Assembly (NCBI GenBank): GCA_028583605.1
Contig: CM053332.1
Location: 23,033,823 to 23,097,822, forward strand
DNA length: 64,000 nucleotides
Direction of reading: 5' to 3'
DNA from: Dastarcus helophoroides
Lineage: Eukaryota; Arthropoda; Insecta; Coleoptera; Bothrideridae
Positions 25,101-37,100 of this stretch are shown one piece after another; positions within the stretch are counted from its first letter, which is position 1; every line of letters begins with the position of its first letter. Position numbers and translations under genes: made by a program. The notes beneath the pieces are model-generated. The model had not been told where the DNA came from. It did not search any database and saw only the letters and a list, made by a program, of their open reading frames with translations.

Positions 25101-28100
25101 AATTTATTTAAACGTTGTTAGAGAAGATTTGCTGCCAAAGCGACAAAATAACTCTTAGAACCTGAGCAAAGAGAAGTTCAAACGGTGAAATATGGAATAT
25201 TTTACGATAGAAAAACTTAAAAGGGGAATAAAATGAGTTTTTCGTTGAAAAAAGTTAACTTCACGGTAAAAATTTAAATTTAATCTGAATATTATCTACA
25301 AAAATGAAAAAATAACAAAATAGGGGCTGTGAACTTCAACAACATACTTTAGTATAATTTATTTAGAAGTTGTTAGGCAAGATTTGCCGCCAAAGCGACA
25401 AAACGATCATTAAAACTTGAGCAAAGGGGAGTTCTAACGGTGGAATATGAAATATTTTACGATAGAAAAGCTTAAAAGGGTAATAAAATGAGTTTCCCGT
25501 TGAAAAAAATTAACTTCACGGTAAAAATTCAAATAAAATCTGAATGTTATCTACGAAACTAAAAAAATGACAAAATAGAGGCCGTGAACTTTAATAATTC
25601 ACTTTAGTATAATTTATTTAGAAGTTGTTAGGGGAGATTTGCCACCAAAGGGACAAAATGACTCTTAGAACCTGAGCAAAGAGGAGTTCTAACGGTGAAA
25701 TATGGGATACTTTGCGGCAAAATTATTTAATAGGGGAAACACAACAAGATTGTTGTATAAAAAATTAACTTCACGGTCAAAATTTAAATAAAATCCAGAT
25801 TTTGTCTACAACAGGTAAAAAAGATGAAAAAGGAGCCGTGAATTTTAATAATTTGGTTTAGTATAATTTATCTAAAAGTTGTTGGGCAAAATTTGCCCCC
25901 AAAGCGACAAAATGACATAACTTAAACAAACAGAAGTTCCAACGGTGGAATATAGGATATTTTACTGTAAAAGAACTAAGATAAGTGAATAAAAGGAGTT
26001 TTTTCTAGAAAAAAATTAATTCCACGGTAAAAACTTGAATAAAATTCAAATTTTCCCTGAGAAACTTGTAAAATTACAAAATACTGACCTTGAACTTTGG
26101 TAATTCAGAATTAAAAATACGGTAAAAAATGATTAGAAACAACTGCAATAGAAATATCAATATTTTTACGGCTGTAACACCCATTAAACCAATATCTGCG
26201 GATATAACTGCGAAATTTTAGAGATCACTGGTAAAACCATGACTCACAAGCACGTCCCTTAGGGCAAAAATATTTTGAAAAAACGGTTTGCAATATTTAA
26301 CTCATTAGAGTAGGATTACTTTAACAATGTTCATTAAAAAAAATTTATGACCAATTTTCTTGGAAAACCTTCCGCCGGGTGCTCAAGGATGTTATTTACG
26401 ATGTACGTCGAGAATTCAATTTGTCGATGGTGTGTGAGTTATTGCAAAAATTTTGGCCAAGGTCCCGACCCCAGCATTTCGTTCGTCTGTAATTACCGGT
26501 AATGTAATAATGGCAAATGATACGGCGCGCGCCGAAATTTCGCTAAATTATAGACGGCGGATCGCCGCCTCTGCCATGTCAAGCATCGAAGGCTATTAGA
26601 CGCAAATTCTTCAATTATCCTGCGCCCGATTCGTAAATAACGAGAAAATTGACGATTTGTTGGGTAAACGGCGAATTAACTGGGATTCAATTTTCAGTTT
26701 ACCATAAAGGGATTGCGGCGGACACGAGTTTGGATTCAGTGACCAGCAGGTCAAGGAACTAGTTCATTGGGAGCTATTAAAAAAATGTAGAGTTAATAAT
26801 TCTTTGATTTAATTACATTTTGTAACATTGTATTTTACTCGTGGCTCCTGCCATTGCTATGCAAGAAAATGACTCTACTCGTAAATCTAAGATAGGGAAA
26901 TTCTCGCTGAGATTCTTTCTGCAAGTCTGGAGTTGATTAGCTCCAACCTAATTATCTTGAACACAAAGCGAATTGTTGCCTACCTGAATTAGTAAATTAC
27001 GCATGTTTACGTCCGCAACATCGGAATGCCTTTCCGAACGACCCAAATCGTCGAGCTAACAACGTCGTAAGAGCGTATCGCGGATGTAATGTGGAATGTT
27101 TCGCGGACGTAATATAGAACGTTTCGCGGACGTAATATAGAACGTTTCGCGGACGTAATATAAAATAATAGTCAGCTCCGGCAGTCCATTTATATTAATT
27201 TTTCCCGTCGAAACGCCGGCCTCCATTATCCCGCCTGAAAAACGACAGTCCATTATCGCATCGTTCTGAAACGCTTGGCCATTTTGTTGCCCCCTTATCC
27301 GTCGAACAATCTACGCTTTGATTTAATTTAATTGTAAATGTACTGTCAATTACTTTTTGCGTCACCATTATCTTTTGTATTACCTGTCGACGGGTGGAAG
27401 AGTCGAATAATAAATCATTTCAGTGTGTTGAATTTGTATCTGCTTGCAGTGGGAATGTAACGTTTGCCTCGACGGCGTAAAACGTTCCTAGAAACGCGTA
27501 ATCATTTGATGGATCTTTCGCGTTAGAGCTGCGAAAACTGCCACCGTGGCGCGTCCGTATAAGTATTTCCTTGAAACGCTGATGAGCTTTCTGGACCCCT
27601 GATCGAATAGTGTCTTAGGTCTTTGATGAAATAGTCGCCTGAGTCTTTAATGAAATAGTTTCTTGGGTCTTTCATGAAATAGTTTCTTAGGTCTTTCATG
27701 AAATAGTTTCTTATGTCTTTCATAAAATAGTTCTTCCATTACGGAGAGAAAAATTTCCTCGAGTCTTTAGCATCTTTTTTCACTAATGAAATAGTTTCTT
27801 CTGTCTCTGATAAGTTTTTTGTGTCTCTACTGAAGCAGTTTATGGAGTTCTTAATGAAATAGTTCCTTGGCCATCCGAGGAAATAGTTTCTTGAGTTTCT
27901 GGTGAAATAGTTCCTTCCGGGTCTAATGAAATAGTCTCTTGAATCTATAATGTATTTGTATCTGATAAAATAGTTCCTTCGGGGTCTGAATCTCCGATGA
28001 AATTGTTCCTTTGGTGTCTGATGAAACAGTTCCTTTGGTGTCTGATGAAACAGTTCCTTTGGTGTCTGATGAAACAGTTCCTTTGGTGTCTGATGAAACA

Positions 28101-31100
28101 GTTCCTTTGGTGTCTGATGAAACAGTTCCTTTGGTGTCTGATGAAACAGTTCCTTTGGTGTCTGATGTAGTTTCTTGAGCTTCTGAAGAAATCGTTCCTT
28201 CAGTATCTGATGAACTAGTGTCTTCAGTTTTTGACAAAATGGTTTCTCCAATATTCCTTTGGCCTCCCATGAAGTATTCCCTAGTTTTTCTGCTGAAACA
28301 TGTTTGTCACTTTTTGATTCTTAAGTCTCCGTTGAAATGATGTCGTGGTTCTCTGTTTGATTTTTTTTCAAAGTCTTTAGTTGGATAAACAAGTTACGGT
28401 TCTTGCCCCCAGCAGACGATTAAGTGGCCAGTTAGGGGTCGTTTGTTTGCCGTAATACTTTATACATTTTATTTATTCGTCTCGCAATTAGATGCAGCGA
28501 TAGATCGCTGGCTTCTGTATAATGACGCCCATCGTTCGCCTCTCGAGCCCCTATTACACGGTTTATTTTAAACGTGCTGTAATCGATTCGAATTAACCAC
28601 CTAGCGAATAAAATGAGCTCCGCCATAATATATTGCATTGGGCGCAATTAATTCCGCCGGCAATTAATTCTTGATCAAGGCCGAATCATCTTAAAGAGTT
28701 ATGCATCATTTCACGATTGAGATTATACGTGTACGCAACTTTTTGATTTATACCGAGGTGCTACGCTTTGTCTAACTGTGCAGAAACATCCGAGTCGAAT
28801 AATTAAGAAGGCAGGTAATAATCAATCATTGTAATTGAAGACGTACATTTCCGAACAGAGTAGTAATCGATTTTGTTGTTGCGTAATAGTCGCTTGGAAG
28901 ACTCGACTTTTTCTTCTTAGTTCGATGGTAACACGCATGTCTTGGGTTTTTTAACAATATTTTTATCGCACTTGTTGCTTTATAAAGTTATGCTTGTTCA
29001 AATAAAGGAATAAAAAAATAGGTTACAATTAGGGTTATTGGCTACGTCTGATGAAATAGTTTCTTGAGTCTCTAATATAATAGTTTCCTTAGTCTCTGAC
29101 CAAATAGTTTCTGGAGTGTGTTGTCCCCAATCTTTGATATAATCGATTGTTGAGTTTCTGATGAAATAGTTTGATTCCCTGACAAGATAGTTTCTTAGGT
29201 CATCGATAAAAGAGCTTATTGAGTGAATAATCAAACAGTTTCTTGAGTGGATAATCAAACAGTTTCTTGAGAGATAATCAAACAGTTTCTTGAGAGGATA
29301 ATCAAACAGTTCCTTGAGTTAATAATAAAACAGTTGCTTGAGTCATAGGGAAAATAACTTCCTGGGTCTCCGATGAAGTAGTTTCTTGGGTTTGTTTAAG
29401 AATTTGCTGAGTCTTTGACGAAATAGTTTTTAAATTTTTGCCAAAACAGTGTCTTTAGTTTCTGATAACAGAGTTTCTTGATTCTCTAGTAAAATAGTTT
29501 CTTGAGTCTTTGATAATGGAGTTTTTTGAGCCTTTGTTAATAGAGTTTCTTGAGCCTTCTTCTGATAAATTTTTGCCAAAGCGACAAAATGACTCTTAGA
29601 ACTTGAGCGAAGAGGAGTTTTAACAGTGGAATATGAAATATTTTACAGTAGAAATGCTTAAAAGAAAAATAAAATTAGTTTTCCGTTGAAAAAAGTTAAC
29701 TTCACGGTAAAAAGTTAAATAAAATTTGAATATTATCTACGAAATTAGAAAAGTGACAAAATAAAGGCCGTGAACTTTAACAATTTGCTTCAGTGTAATT
29801 TATTTAGAAGTTGTTAGGCATGATTTGCCGCCAAAACGACAAATCGACTCTTTGAACTTCAACAACGAGGAGTTCTAACGGTGGAATATGGAATATTTTA
29901 CGGTAGAAAAACTTAAAAGGGGAATAAAATAAGTTTTTCGTTAAAAAAAGTTAACTTCACGGTAAAAATTTAAATAAAATCCAAATATTATTTACGAAAC
30001 TTAAAAAATGACAAAACAGGGGCCGTGAACTTTAACAATTTTTTTTGGTATAATTTATTTAGAAGTTGTTGGGCAAGATTTGCCGCCAAAGTGTCAAAAT
30101 TACTCTTAGAACTTGAGCAACGAGGAGTTCTAACGGTGGAATATGGAATATTTTACGGTAGAAAAACTTAAAAGGGGAATAAAATGAGTTTTCCGTTAAA
30201 AAAAGTTAACTTCACGGTAAAAATTTAAATAAAATCTGAATATTATTTACGAAACTTAAAAAATGACAAAACAGGGGCCGTGAACTTTAACAATTTTTTT
30301 TGGTATAATTTATTTAGAAGTTGTTGGGCAAGATTTGCCGCCAAAGCGACAAAATGACTCTTTGAACTTGAACAACGAGGAGTTTTAACGGTGGAATATG
30401 GAATATTTTACGGTAGAAAAACTTAAAAGGGGAATAAAATGAGTTTTCCGTTGAAAAAAGTTAACTTCACGGTAAAAATTTAAATAAAATCCGAATATTA
30501 TTTACGAAACTTAAAAAATGACAAAATAAAGGCCATAAACTTTAACAATTTGCTTTAGTATAATTTATTTAGAAGTGTTTGGCAAGATTTGCCGCCAAAG
30601 CGACAAAATAACTATTAGAACTTAAGCAAAGAGGAGTTCTAACGGTGGAATATGAAATATTTTATGATAGAAACGCTTAAAAGGGGAGTAAAATAAGTTT
30701 CACGTTAAAAAAAGTTGACTTCACGGTAAAAATTTAAATTAAATCCAAATATTATTTACGAAACTTGCAAAATGACAAAATAAAGGCCGTGAACTTTAAC
30801 AATTTGCTTCAGTGTAATTTATTTAGAAGTTGTTAGGCATGATTTGCCGCCAAAACGACAAATCGACTCTTTGAACTTCAACAACGAGGAGTTCTAACGG
30901 TGGAATATGGAATATTTTACGGTAGAAAAACTTAAAAGAAGAATAAAATGAGTTTCCCGTTGAAAAAAGGTAACTTCACGGTAAAAATTTAAATAAAATT
31001 CGAATATTATTAACGAAACCTAAAAAATGACAAAATAAAGGCCGTGCGCTTCAACAATTTGCTTTAGTATAATTTATTTAGAAGTATTTGGCAAGATTTG

Positions 31101-34100
31101 CCGCCAAAGCGACAAAATGAATCTTGGAACTTGAGCAACGAAGAGTTCTAACGGTGAAATATGAAATATTTTACGGTAGAAACGCTTAAAAGGGAAATAA
31201 AATGAGTTTTCCGTTGAGGAAAGTTAACTTCACGGTAAAAATTTAAATTAAATCCGAATATTATTTACGGAACTTAAAAAATGACAAAATAGGGGCCGTG
31301 AACTTTAACAATTTCTTAGTTAATTATTTAGAAGTTGTTAGGCAAGATTTGCCGCCAAAGCGACAAAATGACTCTTTGAACTTGAACAACGAGGAGTTTT
31401 AACGGTGGAATATAGGAATACGGAGAAAAACTAAAAGGTTGAAAAAATGTTTTCGTTTTGAAACAGAGTTCTTCGTATTCTCTAAATCAAATATTATTTA
31501 GAACTTTGAAAGAGTTCATAGAGGCCGTTTTAATAATGTTTCTTGAGTTTGATTTTAGAGTGTTTTGAGTTTCTGAAGGTACAAAATATTTTTAATCTTG
31601 AACAAAGCGATTCTAAGCGTCTTCGATAAAATTTTCTTGGTAGAAACTTAAGGGAAATAGTTTTGAGTTTACAAAAAAAGTACTTCGGTATTATATTTAG
31701 AAGTGTTTGGCAAGATTTGCCGCCAAAGCGACAAAATGACTATTAGAACTTAAGCAAAGAGAAGTTCTAACGGGGGAATATGGAATATTTTACGGTAGAA
31801 AAACTTAAAAGGGGAATAAAATGAGTTTCCCGTTGAAAAAAGTTAATTTCACGGTAAAAATTTTAATTAAATCCGAATATTATTTACGGAACTTAAAAAA
31901 TGACAAAATAGGGGCCGTGAACTTTAACAATTTACTTTGGTATAATTTATTTAGAAGTTGTTAAAATGGCTTTTAAAACTTGAACAAAGAGGAGTTTTAA
32001 CGGTGGAATAAGGAATACGGAAAAAAAACTATTTTGCCAAAACAGTGTCTTTAGTTTCTGATAACAGAGTTTCTTGATTCTCTAGTAAAATAGTTTCTTG
32101 AGTCTTTGATAATGGAGTTTCTTGAGCCTTTGTTAATAGAGTTTCTTGAGCCTTTGATAATAGAGTTTCTTGAGTTTCTGATAAAATAGTTTCTTCAGTC
32201 TCTGAACAAATAGCTTTGATTCTAATGTCCCCCCAGTCTTCGATAAAATCGTTTCTTGGGTCATTGATGAAATAGTTTTTTGAGTTAACAATAAAACAGT
32301 TTCTTGGGTTATTAAAAATGTAATTTCTTGAGTATCGGTTTCTTTGCCAAAATAGTTTCTCGAATCTTTAATCAAAGAATTTTTTAAATTTTTGATCAAC
32401 TTCTATAACATCGTTTCTTGATTTTTCGATAAAGTAGTTAAAGTTTCTTCAAGTTTCAGTTTCTGAAGAAATAATTTCTTGTGCCTCTATCTTTAGTTTC
32501 TGATCTTATCATTTTTTTAGTCTTTGATGAAATGATTTCTTCGCTTTCTTTTCCCCGAAATATTGTGGACATTTTAAAATGTCGATATTTTTCGAGAGTT
32601 TAAACTCAAAGCGTTCATTTTCCTAAATATTAAAGAAGGTTTTATTCCACACAAAGGTATGGAACGATTGCTAGGTTCCGTTAGTAATTTAAGTCGCATA
32701 GGTCCAATGTACCACATGTCGTAGCATTCGTATTTTCATTTAAATCTTTTACGATACGCCTCGATAAAAATTCCCGATTGAAGAGCTAACAGGAAAAGTA
32801 AAAGTCACATAATAACAGCCGCAATGACGAGGCGCAATCATCGCGCAATTTCCAACATGTAATGTGATTTAATTTGTACCACAATCGAGGGCCCGTTACA
32901 TCTCCTGAATAAATTCCAAACAGTTATGCATATACAGCGCTATTAAAATATATGCATACGCGATAACTGTTTCGGGTCGATGGAAAAAAGCGACTAGAAT
33001 CGGTTCCGTTTTCCCGTACGCTGGTGTGGTCCATACGAAAAACCGAAGCACGTACGATAAATAATTTTTTTGTTTACAGATATAGACGAATGCGCTGATC
33101 CTGCGATAGCGGCCAGATGCGGAGAGAATGCTTGGTGTTGCAACCTGCCGGCGCATTATCTCTGCAAATGCAATCCCGGATTCGAAGGGGACCCCGAAAG
33201 TAGATGCTATGGTGAGTTGGACTTCGTTACAACAATTTATTTGTAATCCTGCAATTTATAACTAACTTAGGGTAGGGTTACTGGCCTATGTTGGTGTTTC
33301 ACGCATACTGGAATATTCGATATCTCGAAGCCTCACACGCATAGTTACGTCGCTCTTTAATAGCCCTAATTACTTGTAAACTTTCGACTGAGGATTGGAA
33401 CCTTATCAGTAAATTATCTACTTGTGTATTTCCCTAAGAATTTCTAAAAACAAACATCTAATAAACAACGTCATACAACAACAAAATCAATTTTTTGATG
33501 TCTTGAATGGAGTAATAGTGAAACATTGTTGTTCATCCATACATCCGTGTAAACAAAGTTGACGTGTTTCAGAAAAATGTTTTTCTCGAAGTTGTCCTTT
33601 GGTGCGTTTTCAATGTACCAACCGGCACGTCGACTCCGATAACATTCCAGTTTGCGTGTATGCGCTTATTTGGCGACCGTAATGGTTTTTCTAATTCAAT
33701 GAAAGCAATTACCGGTTAAAGCGAGAACGAAACCGGCATTACCACGAAATAATTTGTCTTGCTGGTTTTTTTATACCGACATCTTAATCCGAAATTACGC
33801 TCATTAGTACACGCTACGTTTTTATTTACCTATAAATTAGTGCTTTTGGGCCAAAGCAAAAAGCCGGTCTATCATTAAGCTCCACCTTTCGACAAATTGT
33901 TTCGAACTCTCACACGAATTAATAAACTCATTTTCGATGAAACGGCTCTTTGGAAATCGAATCCTGATTCGCGCTTTCACGCCTATTCAAATACAGATGT
34001 TGTGGACAAAATGGACAAAATTTCCTCGAAAACGGAAGAGCAAAGAAGCGAAAATTGACGCGCAGAACGATAACTGTAAAGACGATGACTTTCGCAGACT

Positions 34101-37100
34101 ACGTTTGCCTTCGTGATGACTAATGATTAATCAGAAATCTAGAAATGTGAATGAGAAAGGGACCTTTTACAATACTTTGTTAACTGATTTTTTAGTGGAT
34201 TACTAAATCTACGTACTTATGTAAAAGACAAATATCACCCACTCATTACGAAATTTCCGAAAGGAACTTACAAATCCGCAACCTCCAAAACCAAATTTCG
34301 CAAATTGGTTCCTCATACAACGAAGCTATCTACTAGAAACGCATTTTACGAAATTCCGCCTCTAAAGGGGTGAAAATATGTATTAAATTTTTTTGAATCT
34401 AATTACTCAAAAACTTCTGATGTCAGTTAAAACTCAAGAGAAAAAAAAAGGGAGAGAGAAAGAATGAGAGAGAGCGAGAGAGCGAGAGAGCGAGAGAGAG
34501 ATAGAGAGAGAAGAGAGAGAGAGAGAGCGAGCGAGAGAGAGAGACAGAGAACTAATTACTTAAATACAATATAATTAACAATAGTGATGGAATTCGCCAT
34601 GATGACTAACAATTGATTCTGTTTATTTTTTGTAATTCCCCCCCCAGACATCGATGAATGTGCCAATCCGAACGCCTGCGGCCATAACGCCATCTGCCAG
34701 AACACCCCCGGAAACTACTCCTGCCTCTGCGCAGACGGTTTCTACGGAAATCCGTACGATGGGTGCGTGGATGTGGACGAATGCGACCAACCTAATGCGT
34801 GCGCTCCCGGCGCCATCTGTACGAACGTCATCGGTGGTAGACAATGCACATGCCCGCCCGGCTACGAGGGTGATCCTTATTCGACGGGGTGCCACGATTT
34901 GAACGAATGCCAAAGATCCGACGTATGCGGACGAAACGCTCTATGCTCGAATTTGGACGGTAGCTTTAGGTGTTCCTGTCCACCGGGATTTATCGGTGAT
35001 CCGCTTAACGAATGCACAGGTATTTACGACTGTTTTGCGACTTGTAAATATTTGTATATAATTTGTATCATCATGATCATTCCAGAAACAAAACATGTGA
35101 AGACTGATTTTCTTGTACAAAAATATTTTTCTATAATCTAACAGGGACTTTTACAGTTAGGTAGTCGGTAGCACTGCTTATTTAGAATATTGGAGGAAAT
35201 TTAACCCTTAAACGAAGAGGGAACCTAGAGAAAATCAGTTTTTGTTTATTTACATCTAAAATTATTAATTATTCAGTTTAATAATTACTCAAATTTAATC
35301 CACAAATTATTTTGAAAAACATACTAATTATTTAATTATAAACAGCACAAAACGCTAATCTAATAATAATACCCTGTAAAAGTCCAATGATAACCTAAAA
35401 TTAAACGCTATTAACAATAATCGATAAAACGTGATTTTCCTAACACGTAACAATCCACCGATTAAATGAAATTATTTGATCCTCGATTCACAAATCAATT
35501 GACCCTTCGACCTCCGAAATACGTTCGTCTGTCGAATTATGTCTTTATCCGCGACTGGCTAATTGCACGCTTCACCCAAGGCCAACGGAACAATCACGTT
35601 TTATCCCAATTATAACGAAACGACTAAAGAAAATCACTCTTCCACCTCATCACCTTCTAACCATGTGTTATAACCATGTTTCTAACGCATTTACCAGATA
35701 TTAACGAATGCCATTCGAACCCGTGCGCCGCCAGTGCTCAATGCGTCAATACCAACGGAAGCTTCACCTGCTTGTGTCCCGAGGGATACACCGGTGAAGG
35801 TAACGAGGATTGCGTGGATATCAACGAATGCGGCAGATCGGGCGCTTGCGGTATTAACGCGAAATGCCTTAACGTGCCCGGCTCGTTCAAATGCATATGT
35901 CCCCAGGGCTTTACAGGAAAAGGAGAATTGTATTGTGAAAGTTAGTTGATGCACTTGATCCTCTTCCTTACTCCGCAACACTTCTTATCGAACGTCTGCT
36001 TTGACCAGATTCTTGAAACGTCCTGCAGTTTGACCGCCATGACGGAGTCAATTGCCTTCGCTTACAACTACTGCCAGTACTCAAACTTATTAAATCTAAT
36101 TTTGGTACGTTTAGGAAGCGCTAAACTTTAGGTGAATATTGCCTAATGAAGAAGTAATAACATTAAACATAAAAACGACACTGATACCACATTATACGCA
36201 GCCACATTAAGTATGAAGATCGTCGCAATTAATATTTTTATTGCAGAAGAAAATATACATATCTGAGACAATATTTTTCATATTACAACGTTTAAAACCT
36301 ATATGGTGTAATACCACATTACATTGAACCACATTAGGTACCAAGAACAGCGCAATTAACTTTTTATTAAGACTTAGACAAAACATATCTTTCAAAAGAT
36401 TAACACTTGCTACTTTAGTACTGTCTCTTTTCAAACTTATTTTATAATACCACATTAGGGTCAACCACATTAAATATGACGCAATTAATATTTTTATTAA
36501 AAGATGCGAAGTATCTACCTAAAGCAGCATTTTTCATTTAACACATTTTTCAATCTATTGTGTTTAATACCACATTATAGCCAACCAATTACCTAATACC
36601 ACTTTACTGTAAACCGCATTAAGAACAATTAAAGTAGTGTTTTTCATTTAACATGTGTTTCAATCTATTGCATTTAATACCACATTATAGCAAACCACTC
36701 ACTATTATAGCGCCACCTTATTGTAAACCACATTAAATACATACAAAGTAGTATTTTTCATTTCAATTTATTGAATTCAATACCACATTATAGCCAATAA
36801 CTCTCAATTTTAATACCACATTACTGTAAACCACATTAAGTACAATCAAACTATTTTTTTTTTCGATTTAACACATTTTTTAATTTGTTAAGTTTAATAC
36901 CACATTATCGCTAACCACTCACTATTATAACACCACATTACTGTAAACCACATTTAATACACACAAAGTAGTATTTTTCATTTCAATTTATTGAATTTAA
37001 TACCACATTATAGCCAATAACTCACAATTATAAAACCACATTACTGTAAACCACGTTAAGTACAAACAAACTATTTTTTTCGATTTAATACATTTTTTAA

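Noticed and set aside
20900..32550. CRISPR-like array
   Set aside because: The repeats are head-to-tail satellites without unique spacers, in a eukaryotic intron.
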